Assembly (NCBI GenBank): GCA_030601425.1
Contig: JAUVTR010000006.1
Location: 1-32,478 of the forward strand
DNA from: Desulfobacterales bacterium
GTDB lineage: Bacteria > Desulfobacterota > Desulfobacteria > Desulfobacterales > JAHEIW01
DNA length: 32,478 bases
Direction: 5' to 3'
In this document: one piece after another, positions 1 to 8,402 of the stretch
Numbering within the stretch: position 1 is the first letter of the stretch
Layout of the letters: each line of letters opens with the position of its first letter
The notes under the pieces: model-generated
Database searches by the model: none
Seen by the model: the letters and a program-made list of their open reading frames with translations, nothing else
What the model was told of the DNA's origin: nothing
Made by a program: the position numbers and the translations under genes

Positions 1-238
1 CGATGGATGCGTATTGGAAACCGTATTTTTCAACATTGGCTTTGTTATTTGAAAATCGCTCGCCCTCCATCTCATCGAGGAACTCCATATTATCGTGATA
101 GGCTTCATCCATGTTGGCTATTTCTTCATTGACCACAAACATCTGCACCCAGGTATTGTAGAGCAGCATGCCCAGACTGGAGCGCAGCCCTTCATACTGC
201 TGCTCCGTATTGTTGATAAGTACAGCGACTGTTTTCAT
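1..238 (-). CDS. DsrE-like small protein, truncated by the window edge (C-terminus missing)
   Basis: Reverse complement from 238 reads MKTVAVLINNTEQQYEGLRSSLGMLLYNTWVQMFVVNEEIANMDEAYHDNMEFLDEMEGERFSNKANVEKYGFQYAS, open to the window edge. GGGGAG upstream of the ATG. The N-terminal beta strand and genomic context suggest DsrE/F-like, but the family call is tentative. Confidence 0.5.
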   Translation of the reverse strand, partial: MKTVAVLINNTEQQYEGLRSSLGMLLYNTWVQMFVVNEEIANMDEAYHDNMEFLDEMEGERFSNNKANVEKYGFQYASI

Positions 239-489
239 TTTTCTACTCCCCTTTGATTAAATGGACTGTCCTAAAATAGCCCCACGAAATAAAAATATAG
301 AATGGCGACACATATTTATGCTACACTGTATCATAATTTTATCTCACGCTGTGGTATATATTGTCAATAAAAAAATCCGCAAGAATAAGATGCCGGTTTT
401 AAAATCCACACACCTTATCCTGACTGATTCGTTCAAAAATTCGGCCTGGACTTTACAAAAGAGTCGAAGGGTTAAACGTCGTGTTCAGG

Positions 490-838
490 CTAGAAGCTAT
501 CTCAAAAATAGCAGTTTATCTTCGAAGACAGAAAAATAAAGTTCCGAAGATGCTCTAAAGTTAGAAGTGGCTAAAATGACTAAAATGAGCTAACATGCCT
601 AACGTTATGGTTTCGCTCGCGCAGCGCAGGCGCTTGCGCTGCGTGGCGCTCCATCTTTTATTTTAAATATGATCGATCGACCCAGTCGTTAGACCCTGAG
701 GCTCTCGACGGGTTGAATTCCTCAACTTTAGGCATTTTAGATCATTTTTAATTTTAGCTCACTTGCTGTTATAAGCACTTTTTATAGGTTTAGAACTTTA
801 TCATCGGGTGTTAAATGCATTTTTGAGATAGGTTCTAG
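490..838. repeat. Nested inverted-repeat element, about 349 bp, MITE-like or structured RNA
   Basis: Termini CTAGAAGCTATCTCAAAAAT (490-509) and ATTTTTGAGATAGGTTCTAG (819-838) pair 19/20. Imperfect inner arms at 565-606 and 724-764 (GCTAAAATGA..CTAA.ATGCCTAA.GTT). Core hairpin CGCAGCGCA-GGCGCT-TGCGCTGCG at 620-643. Confidence 0.7.
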
Positions 839-855
839 TAAAATGCGCGAATATT

Positions 856-2121
856 TTAGGGCTGTGCGTCCTGCACTAACGCATCGGCAATCATGGAACT
901 CAAAAACTTAACCTCAACACCCATTTTGTAATGGTCGTTTAAATTGTCCAGCTGGGCGTGACAGTTCTCACATGCGGTGGCCAAAATGTCGGCACCGGTG
1001 GCGTTGACCTGATCGACCTTGACTCTGGAAGATTTCATGCGAAAATCCAAGGTGTCTTCCCCCATGGCAACCAGCCCACCGCCGCCGCCACAGCACCAGT
1101 TGTAGCGCGGATCATCCGTAAGTTCCCGGTAATCATCCGTTAGATGTTTGAGAATATAGCGCGGTTCATCCATCACGCCGGCATTGCGGGCGATCTGACA
1201 GGGGTCGTGGTAGGTGACACCACCATCCATCTTGTTTTTATCCAGCTTAATGCGCCCTTCCCGGATATAGCGTGCATGAACTTCGGTAATCGAGCTGACT
1301 TTAAAGGGCTGCTTGCCGGCAAGCTGCTTCATGACCCGAAAAGCCGTTCCGCACTCACAGATACAAACCTCTTTTACCTTGAGTCGTATGGCCTCATTGA
1401 CAATCCGATCTAAGATCAGCTTGCTCTTGGTGGGATCTCCGACAAATGCACCGAAGTTAACGGCCTCAAAGAAGCTCAGAGTCCAGTTTTCGCCGGCCGC
1501 ATTGAAAATCGCGGCTGCCGGAATGATCGAATGCGCTCCGGCCAGAGCGACATAAAGCAGGTCCGCACCCTCTACATCCATTGGAATGGCAGTCTCACCG
1601 GCTTCCATTTTCCATTTTGAAACCACCTTCGCCTCAAGCCTTTTGATACCTTCCATAAAATTTTCTTTGAACAACTCTATGGATTTTCCCTTTTCAATGG
1701 AGGTATCGGCCAGCAGCGTAAGGATCTCGGGTTCGCTTTCGGCTCCAACCAGCAGCAGCTTGGCGATGGACATCAACATCTGGGTGTCAATACCAAACGG
1801 GCAATATACCATGCAGCGGCGACAGCCCGTGCAGGAGTACGCAGCGTCATACAGTTCATCGAGGGCCATCTCGCTGAGCTCTTTGGCCTCACCCACTGAC
1901 GGCCAAACTTTTCCGCGACCCTTGAAATACTTCTTGTAGAGCCGTCGGACAATTTCGGCCCGGTAGGCCGCAATATATTTGACCTGCCCCATGGAAGCAT
2001 GTACATGACAGGCCTCGGTGCACACGCCGCAGCGGGTGCAGGTTTCCAGGTAAAACCGCATGGCTTCATTTAACTTGCCTTGAAAAAGCTTAAGCAAATC
2101 ATCACGTGTTTGTTGATCCAT
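856..2121 (-). CDS. (Fe-S)-binding protein, HdrD/DsrK/TmcB-like heterodisulfide-reductase-related subunit
   Basis: Two 4Fe-4S motifs (CTRCGVCTEAC, CTGCRRCMVYCP) and a CCG-type cysteine-rich domain (DPCQIARN...NWCCGGGGG...CENCHAQL). Confidence 0.9.
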   Translation of the reverse strand: MDQQTRDDLLKLFQGKLNEAMRFYLETCTRCGVCTEACHVHASMGQVKYIAAYRAEIVRRLYKKYFKGRGKVWPSVGEAKELSEMALDELYDAAYSCTGCRRCMVYCPFGIDTQMLMSIAKLLLVGAESEPEILTLLADTSIEKGKSIELFKENFMEGIKRLEAKVVSKWKMEAGETAIPMDVEGADLLYVALAGAHSIIPAAAIFNAAGENWTLSFFEAVNFGAFVGDPTKSKLILDRIVNEAIRLKVKEVCICECGTAFRVMKQLAGKQPFKVSSITEVHARYIREGRIKLDKNKMDGGVTYHDPCQIARNAGVMDEPRYILKHLTDDYRELTDDPRYNWCCGGGGGLVAMGEDTLDFRMKSSRVKVDQVNATGADILATACENCHAQLDNLNDHYKMGVEVKFLSSMIADALVQDAQP

Positions 2122-2216
2122 AATCTCAACCTCTAATAACGTAATTTAGGCGTCTTCAATAAAGACGAATTTTTCTCTACTGATTGTTTCTATCCAGCTT
2201 ATTGGTTTCGGTTTCA

Positions 2217-2330
2217 GAAGTCAGATGACAGGGGTCAGATGACAGATGGTAAAAGCCGGAAAAATTAGGCACTCTATCTGACTTCTGCTTTCTGCCCTCT
2301 GTCATCTGTTTACCGACACCTGACACCTGA
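2217..2330. repeat. Heptad inverted repeat A1 (CAGATGA/CAGGTGT words)
   Basis: Left GTCAGATGACAGGGGTCAGATGACAGATGG; right TCTGCCCTCTGTCATCTGTTTACCGACACCTGACACCTGA; 7-nt spacing of CAG/CTG. Confidence 0.75.
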
Positions 2331-2331
2331 A

Positions 2332-3042
2332 TTATCCTCTTCTGAGCTTGTTCATCGGCAACGATAAAAACGAGTGCATCAACTGGCTGAACGGAAAAAA
2401 CATTAAAAACAGATTGGCGAAAAATACATGCAACACCAGCATAAACGAATGCCCCGTATCGCTTACCTCAGCCGGCAAATATGGCTTAAAATACAGCATG
2501 CTGGAAAGGTATTCCCGGTAGTGGTCAACGGATAATTCCTCATAAAAGTACCATCTTCGGGCCCAATCCATCTGGCTCCCAAAAAGAACGATCAAAAATA
2601 GCAAGATTAAAAGATAATAATCTTCCGGAACTGAAAGCTCGCGCACCGGTGAGATAAAGCGGCGAAATAGAAAATAGAGTAATGCAATCGATGCGATCAG
2701 CCCGACAAACCCCTGTCCCAGGAAAATTTCATGGGGAATTAGTTGGAGGGTTTCGATTTCACCAAATAATTCCAGATGACCCATAATCAGCAGTAAAATG
2801 CAAATATGAAAAGCCATCAAAAATACCCACAGCAACGGTTTGTGTCTGCGGACGGTGGGAAACAGAAACGTGTCATGTAAAGCCCATAGCCACCTGGGTT
2901 TTTTCTCAGGATAAATCTGAAGCGTGGCCGGATGGCTGGGTTCCCGAAAGATCTTTATCAACCGAACCGCGGTGCCGATAAAAAAGGTGGCAAAGGCCAC
3001 GTAGACCATCGGCACCAGGATGATATAGTACAGAGTCTCCAA
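2332..3042 (-). CDS. NarI/DsrM/TmcC-like membrane cytochrome b subunit
   Basis: Multiple hydrophobic TM segments with spaced histidines (AFHICILLLIMGH, LVLHVFFANLFLMFFPFSQLMH); next to the DsrK-like gene. Confidence 0.85.
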   Translation of the reverse strand: METLYYIILVPMVYVAFATFFIGTAVRLIKIFREPSHPATLQIYPEKKPRWLWALHDTFLFPTVRRHKPLLWVFLMAFHICILLLIMGHLELFGEIETLQLIPHEIFLGQGFVGLIASIALLYFLFRRFISPVRELSVPEDYYLLILLFLIVLFGSQMDWARRWYFYEELSVDHYREYLSSMLYFKPYLPAEVSDTGHSFMLVLHVFFANLFLMFFPFSQLMHSFLSLPMNKLRRG

Positions 3043-3081
3043 ATCTTCCTCCTGTTGGATTCAAATGAATAACGGATCGTT

Positions 3082-3324
3082 CTATACGTTGCGTTTGATA
3101 TAAAACTTAATCACGTCATCTTCTTGTTCGGTTTTCAGGATTTCATTACCGCTGGTCCTGGCCCAGGCCGGAAAATCGCTTAATGCACCGGGGTCCGTTG
3201 AAAGGGCTTCTATCACCTGACCGATCTCAACTTCTTTAATGCCTTTGCTGACTTTGACAACCGGCATCGGGCATGGTAAACCCTTCAAATCAAATACCTT
3301 ATCAACTTTAATATCATCACTCAT
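3082..3324 (-). CDS. TusA-family sulfurtransferase
   Basis: LKGLPCPMPVVKVSKGIKEVEIGQVIEALSTDPGALSDFPAWA has the TusA CPxP motif. Start placed at MSDDIKVDK (3324), behind a GGAGG; the supplied ORF begins further upstream. Confidence 0.92.
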   Translation of the reverse strand: MSDDIKVDKVFDLKGLPCPMPVVKVSKGIKEVEIGQVIEALSTDPGALSDFPAWARTSGNEILKTEQEDDVIKFYIKRNV

Positions 3325-3395
3325 TTTGTTCCTCCTATTCCGGATTAACCGGGGGGTTTTCGTGGTTTTTAAAAATGACTCAAATAGCACGGTTG

Positions 3396-3947
3396 CTAAA
3401 TAAAAAGTTGAACCTTGCTGTTGGCGGCCTCTTCTAAAAATCTAGCGACACCACAGAACTCTAAATTCTTGTAGTCGATCATTTCCTCGCGTTTAAATCC
3501 CATCAGATCCATTGTCATCTCACAGACGAATATTCGAACGCCTAATTCTTCCGCCATTTCCAGAAATTGCTCCAAAGACGCCACATTCTTCTTTTTCATA
3601 AGCGATTTCATCATGGCCGTACCCATGCCGCCCATGTTCATCTGGGACAACTTGGTCTGGCTGGTGCCTTTGGGCAGCATCGCGCCGAACATCTTACTCA
3701 TGATATCCTTACCACCGACGCTTTTGGCTTTGTCCCTGAGCATCGATGTGCCCCAGAAGGTGAAAAACATGACCGCATCCATCCCCATGGCGACCGCTCC
3801 CGTGGCAATGACAAAAGCCGCCAGCACCTTGTCCAGATCACCGCTGAAAACGACCATAGAACATTTGTCTTCCGGCGTTTTTTTGCTCAGAGCATCTAAT
3901 TGAGATTTGAGTTCTGTAAATTGACTTTCAATATTTTGCATATCCAT
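3396..3947 (-). CDS. DsrE/DsrF/DrsH-like protein (DsrE2 type)
   Basis: KCSMVVFSGDLDKVLAAFVIATGAVAMGMDAVMFFTFWGTSMLR and VCEMTMDLMGF are DsrE2-like; strong SD AAAGGAGG. Confidence 0.88.
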   Translation of the reverse strand: MDMQNIESQFTELKSQLDALSKKTPEDKCSMVVFSGDLDKVLAAFVIATGAVAMGMDAVMFFTFWGTSMLRDKAKSVGGKDIMSKMFGAMLPKGTSQTKLSQMNMGGMGTAMMKSLMKKKNVASLEQFLEMAEELGVRIFVCEMTMDLMGFKREEMIDYKNLEFCGVARFLEEAANSKVQLFI

Positions 3948-4057
3948 GATTTGCCTCCTTTGTTAGGGTGTAAAATATTTTTGATAATTTGATTTAGGCC
4001 GTTAAAATCGTAACTGGTTTATACTATGAACTTTTTATTCAAAAAATAACTGACTCA

Positions 4058-4549
4058 TCAGACCATCATCTCTTTGATAGTCTCCATAGATGCCTTGAGA
4101 ATATCCAGATTGGTCAATACCGCTTTTCGTTGATCAGGAGCCATTTGCACCAGCACCTGATGATGTACGTCTTGAAGAAACTCATTGATTTTACTTAATT
4201 TTTTGTATCCTTCAGGCGTAAGGCTCAGCAGGCTGATCCTTGAGTCTTCGGGATCTTTGATGCGCTGAATTAATTTCTTCTTAATCAATCCGTCGACAAT
4301 TTTTGAGACCCGGCTTTTGACCACGTTCATCTTATGGGCAATGCCTTTGGCGGTCAGATAGCGTTCTTCGCCAAAGAGCAGCAGGCATCTGAACTCGGCA
4401 TCCGGCAGTTCAAACCGCTCACATTGATACTGCATGCGCTCCTGGCAACATTGAAACAATCTCATTATAAGTTCCTGAAATTGCTTTAATTGATAATCAG
4501 GAACCTCTAAAGCAGTATCGGACACATTTTTTTCCGCCATTTGGTTCAT
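4058..4549 (-). CDS. MarR-family winged-helix transcriptional regulator
   Basis: LTAKGIAHKMNVVKSRVSKIVDGLIKKKLIQRIKDPEDSRISLLSLTPEGYKKL matches the MarR wHTH and wing. Confidence 0.9.
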   Translation of the reverse strand: MNQMAEKNVSDTALEVPDYQLKQFQELIMRLFQCCQERMQYQCERFELPDAEFRCLLLFGEERYLTAKGIAHKMNVVKSRVSKIVDGLIKKKLIQRIKDPEDSRISLLSLTPEGYKKLSKINEFLQDVHHQVLVQMAPDQRKAVLTNLDILKASMETIKEMMV

Positions 4550-4558
4550 GGCGTGAAC
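4544..4558. promoter_or_regulatory. Candidate MarR operator (interrupted palindrome)
   Basis: GTTCA-TGGCG-TGAAC overlaps the -10 box and start codon of the MarR gene. Confidence 0.35.
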
Positions 4559-4584
4559 TATATCAGAAAAAAGTGGGGTGTCAA
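4557..4584 (-). promoter_or_regulatory. Sigma70-like promoter of the marR-led sulfur operon
   Basis: On the minus strand: TTGACA (4584-4579), 16-bp spacer, TATAGT (4562-4557), 7 nt upstream of the MarR ATG. Confidence 0.65.
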
Positions 4585-4895
4585 GGGTTTTTTGTCATTT
4601 TTTTTTAATAAAAGTCATTATCGGCGTCAGGACTCAAACTTTTAAAGGTGCCGGGGGAACTTAGTTCGCTTCGCTCATCCGCCGGAGGCGGAGAATAATG
4701 GAAGTGGCATAAACCAGGAGCGATTAAAAGATCCTTAATTTCAACCAATTGTAGAATTTCCTAGACGTTTATAATTTACTTTCATGCAATTATATACTAT
4801 AATCTAAGTAATTTAAGAACATGACATTTACCACAAACGCCATGGCACGTTAATCTGCCATTCGATAACCGGCCCGTTTTTACAAGGAGAAAAAC

Positions 4896-5465
4896 ATGCA
4901 ACCAACATTGCGATCAGGTTTAGTCCTCTTATTGATGATTCCGAGCCTGATGACCCTATCGGCCTGCTCAAAAGAAGGCACTACTGTAAAGAAGGAATCC
5001 AGGGTAAGAATCGGTCAGGCTGATTCAAGCCTTGCGAAAGCGTTCGAGAATGAAAGCGCAAAAGAACCTGAAATAAAGGAAGTTCAGAGAACGGAAGCTC
5101 AGGAAAGGGAGTTTCGGGCCGCTAAAATTAAGTTTGTATATGAAGACGTTTATTTTAAAAAAGGAAGTTATCGTTTACAGCCTGAAGCCCGTGCAATTTT
5201 AAAGCGCAAAGCCGAATTTTTAAAAAAATATGCGCAGGTCTCGGTCATCATCGAGGGGCACACCGATGAACGCGGATCCAAAGAAACTAATATTGCTTTC
5301 GGAGACCGCCGCGCTGGTGAGGTAAAATCGTTTTTAATCCGAGAAGGCATCGAAAGGTCTCGGCTCATACCGGTCAGTTTCGGCAAAGAACGCCCCATTG
5401 ATAACGCCAAAACCGAAAAAGCCCGCGCAAAGAACAGACGGGTTCATTTTGTGGTTCAGGAATAA
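4896..5465 (+). CDS. pal: OmpA/Pal-family peptidoglycan-associated lipoprotein
   Basis: Lipobox LSAC; OmpA-C motif VSVIIEGHTDERGSKETNIAFGDRRAGEVKSFLIREGIERSRLIPVSFGKERP. Confidence 0.88.
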   Translation: MQPTLRSGLVLLLMIPSLMTLSACSKEGTTVKKESRVRIGQADSSLAKAFENESAKEPEIKEVQRTEAQEREFRAAKIKFVYEDVYFKKGSYRLQPEARAILKRKAEFLKKYAQVSVIIEGHTDERGSKETNIAFGDRRAGEVKSFLIREGIERSRLIPVSFGKERPIDNAKTEKARAKNRRVHFVVQE

Positions 5466-5528
5466 GCCCCCCATAATCTTTCTTTTGGAAGGCAATTTAT
5501 AAGCTCTCTAATCATCGATTCTCCAATC

Positions 5529-5665
5529 TTACTGGATTGATGGTGTCATATTGATTTTGGAATTTGGATTTCGGAATGCCCTAAGTGGCGGTTTTACTCA
5601 CAGTTGATTAGAATATCGATAAATCTAAAATCTAAATTATAAGTAGCTCCATCACTCCAAGATTA
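5529..5665. repeat. Imperfect heptad inverted repeat (GATTTTG/GAATTTG words)
   Basis: GATTTTG GAATTTG GATTTCG GAAT on the left; AAATCTA AAATCTA AATT...CTCCATCACTCC on the right, pairing imperfectly with GGATTGATGG. Confidence 0.5.
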
Positions 5666-5765
5666 AAAATCCATTCTTTCTACTGATTCCGTCTTGATTT
5701 GAGTCCAATTCTCAGATAAGCCCAGAATACTTTAAATTCCCAACTTAAATTAGATAAGAAAACAA

Positions 5766-8105
5766 TTGAAACGCGAACTGAAAATTGCGGTGCGGGAACT
5801 CATCGAGCATGTCCTCCGGTCAGGGGACCTGGTATTTGAGTTTCTGGGGTCCAGCCGTCCGGTCGAAGCGATACGGGCACATCAAAAAATTCAAAATTCC
5901 CGTCCCGATACCTACCAGCCCGAGGTTTCGATTTCCTACCAGGTTGAAACGGATCGATTTCGGCTAAATATCAGCGGCCGCATTGACGGTGTTTATACCG
6001 AACCCGATCGCACCATCATTGAAGAAATAAAAACCACCGCACGAAATCCGGATTATTTTGAAAAAAACGAAAATCCGGTCCACTGGGGGCAGGTCAAAAC
6101 ATACGCCTATCTTTATGGGAACGCACGTGGCCTGGATGAAATTATTACCCAGCTGACCTACTACCGGATCGACAGCGGTGAAATTCGTGAGATCAAACGC
6201 ACGTTTAGCATTACAGAGCTGGAGGTTTTTTTTAAAGAACTCGTCGCGCGTTATCTGGAGTGGGCCGCAACCATTATCGATTGGTCCGGCCGGCGCGATG
6301 AGTCCATTCGGGACCTTGAATTTCCTTTTGCGAATTATCGATCCGGCCAGCGCCAGATGGCCGTTGAAGCATACCGGACAATACGCAATAACGGTCAGCT
6401 GCTCGTTCAGGCCGCAACCGGTATTGGTAAGACCATCGCCGTGCTCTACCCGGCAGTTAAATCGCTGGCCGAGGAATTCAGTCAAAAGATTTTTTACCTT
6501 ACCGCCCGTACCACCGGACGAATAGTGGCTGAAAAGGCCCTGGATGTATTACGGGCGAAAGGCCTCAGATTAAAATCGGTCACCCTGACGGCAAAGGACA
6601 AAATCTGCTTTTGTCCCGATAGTGCCTGCAATCCGGAAGAGTGTGAATATGCCCGGGGACACTATGACCGCATCAACGACGCCGTCAAAGCCATCTTTGC
6701 CAGGGACGCTTTTACACGCGAACAGATTGCCGGGACGGCCAGGGCGTACCGCGTGTGTCCATTTGAGTTTTCCCTGGAGCTTTCTCTCTGGGCGGACTGC
6801 ATCATCTGTGATTACAATTATGTCTTTGATCCACGCGTATATTTGCGTCGGTTTTTCCAGGAAGAAAACGGGGACTATATCTTTTTAATCGACGAGGCCC
6901 ATAATCTGGTGGACCGTTCCCGGGAAATGTTTTCGGCGGAGATTTTCAAACAACCGGTTTTGGACATTCGGCGGCAGCTAAAAAATGAGCTGCCGCACAT
7001 CTTCAAAAGCCTCGGACGCATCAACGCCTGGCTGGTTAAGGCCAGAAATAAATGCGAAGAATCAGGCAATCCGCTGGCGGAAAAAAACCAACCGGATGAA
7101 CTGATTCCGCTTCTGAGGGGCTTTCTTTTTCTTACCGAGCGCTGGTTATCACAGAATATTAAAACGTCTTTTCGCGAGGATTTGCTGGATCTTTATTTTG
7201 CCGTATCCGGATTCATCAGGGTTGCCGACCAATATGATGAATGCTACAGCACCTGCTATGAAAAAATCGGCAAGGATCTGAAACTCAAGCTATTCTGTGT
7301 AGACCCCTCGGCTCATCTGGAAAAAGTGATGACCCGATGCCAGACGGCCATATTTTTTTCGGCCACCATGACCCCGATGGATTATTTCAAACAAATTTTG
7401 GGTTGTGATCAAAGCGCTCATCACCTGATTCTGCATTCACCCTTTCCCGGTGAAAACCTGGGCCTTTTAATCTCCGATCAGATTTCGACCTACTATCGTC
7501 ACCGGGACCAAACCGTGTCCCAGGTATCCCAGGCCATTTCCGCCCTGGTTGAGCAAAAGACAGGAAATTATCTGCTGTATTTTCCTTCCTACGCGTACAT
7601 GCGCAAAATCTATCATTCATTTACGGACCACAACCCGCAAGTTGAAACCATTCTGCAAACCTCAGGCATGTCGGAACCTGAAAGAGAAGCGTTTTTAAAG
7701 CGTTTTTCAGAGGACAACCCACAAACACTGGTCGGTTTTGCGGTGATGGGCGGAATTTTTGGTGAAGGAATCGATCTGGTCGGCGACCGTCTGGTGGGAG
7801 CGGTGATCGTCGGGGTGGGGCTGCCCGGCATCAGTCTGGAAAGAGAATTAATCAAGGAATACTTTACCCGTACCCTGAGTGCCGGGTTTGAGTATGCCTA
7901 CCTTTACCCGGGCATAAACCGGGTGCTGCAGGCTGCGGGTCGCGTAATCCGGACGGAAAAGGATCGCGGGGTAGTGCTATTAATCGATCAACGCTATGCC
8001 CGCTTTCAATATAAATCCTTGCTGCGCGAAGAATGGGATCCGGTCTGGGTGCAGGATACCCGGCAGCTGGCCGATGCACTGCAGAAGTTCTGGAATCAGC
8101 AATGA
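5766..8105 (+). CDS. DinG/XPD-like superfamily 2 Fe-S helicase with N-terminal PD-(D/E)XK (Cas4/RecB-like) nuclease domain
   Basis: N-term GRIDGVYTEPDRTIIEEIKTT...GQVKTYAYLYG; Walker A ATGIGKT; Fe-S cysteines CFCPDSACNPEEC...CIIC; DEAHNL; SATMTP; QAAGRVIRTEKDRG. TTG start. Confidence 0.9.
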   Translation: MKRELKIAVRELIEHVLRSGDLVFEFLGSSRPVEAIRAHQKIQNSRPDTYQPEVSISYQVETDRFRLNISGRIDGVYTEPDRTIIEEIKTTARNPDYFEKNENPVHWGQVKTYAYLYGNARGLDEIITQLTYYRIDSGEIREIKRTFSITELEVFFKELVARYLEWAATIIDWSGRRDESIRDLEFPFANYRSGQRQMAVEAYRTIRNNGQLLVQAATGIGKTIAVLYPAVKSLAEEFSQKIFYLTARTTGRIVAEKALDVLRAKGLRLKSVTLTAKDKICFCPDSACNPEECEYARGHYDRINDAVKAIFARDAFTREQIAGTARAYRVCPFEFSLELSLWADCIICDYNYVFDPRVYLRRFFQEENGDYIFLIDEAHNLVDRSREMFSAEIFKQPVLDIRRQLKNELPHIFKSLGRINAWLVKARNKCEESGNPLAEKNQPDELIPLLRGFLFLTERWLSQNIKTSFREDLLDLYFAVSGFIRVADQYDECYSTCYEKIGKDLKLKLFCVDPSAHLEKVMTRCQTAIFFSATMTPMDYFKQILGCDQSAHHLILHSPFPGENLGLLISDQISTYYRHRDQTVSQVSQAISALVEQKTGNYLLYFPSYAYMRKIYHSFTDHNPQVETILQTSGMSEPEREAFLKRFSEDNPQTLVGFAVMGGIFGEGIDLVGDRLVGAVIVGVGLPGISLERELIKEYFTRTLSAGFEYAYLYPGINRVLQAAGRVIRTEKDRGVVLLIDQRYARFQYKSLLREEWDPVWVQDTRQLADALQKFWNQQ

Positions 8106-8106
8106 T

Positions 8107-8338
8107 TGTTAATGGTTATTTGTTATTCGTTATTCGTAATCGGGTTCCGGCCATTAGGTGTCAGGTGTCAGTGTTCAGGTGTCAGCAACCAATAGGTTTC
8201 AGGTGTCAGTGTTCAGCATCTAACCCGGTGGCGATGCAGCTCAATAAATTCTGACTCATGAACCGCGCTCGGCGAAACACCTGGTTTCTGAAAGACACCT
8301 GACACCCGACACCTGAACACTGACACCTGAAACCCACT
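8107..8338. repeat. Composite heptad inverted repeat A2, between convergent genes
   Basis: GTTATTT GTTATTC GTTATTC GTAATCG, then CAGGTGT/CAGTGTT arms at 8156-8218; inverse arm GACACCTGACACCCGACACCTGAACACTGACACCTGAAACCC at 8294-8335. Confidence 0.8.
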
Positions 8339-8402
8339 TATTCCTGATGCCTCACGTATACTGCTGTGTGTGTCTCTGGCTATGCAATAGAAGCCGTCTA
8401 AA

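Noticed and set aside
261-539. 92-aa plus-strand ORF
   Set aside because: No recognisable motif and no convincing SD; its 3' part lies in the 490-838 inverted-repeat element.
4678-4692. Small palindrome TCCGCCGGAGGCGGA
   Set aside because: Short (6-bp stem, 3-nt loop), no T-tract; could be a degenerate repeat remnant but evidence is too weak for a finding.
5964-6485. 173-aa minus-strand ORF inside the helicase gene
   Set aside because: Antisense shadow of a well-supported coding sequence.
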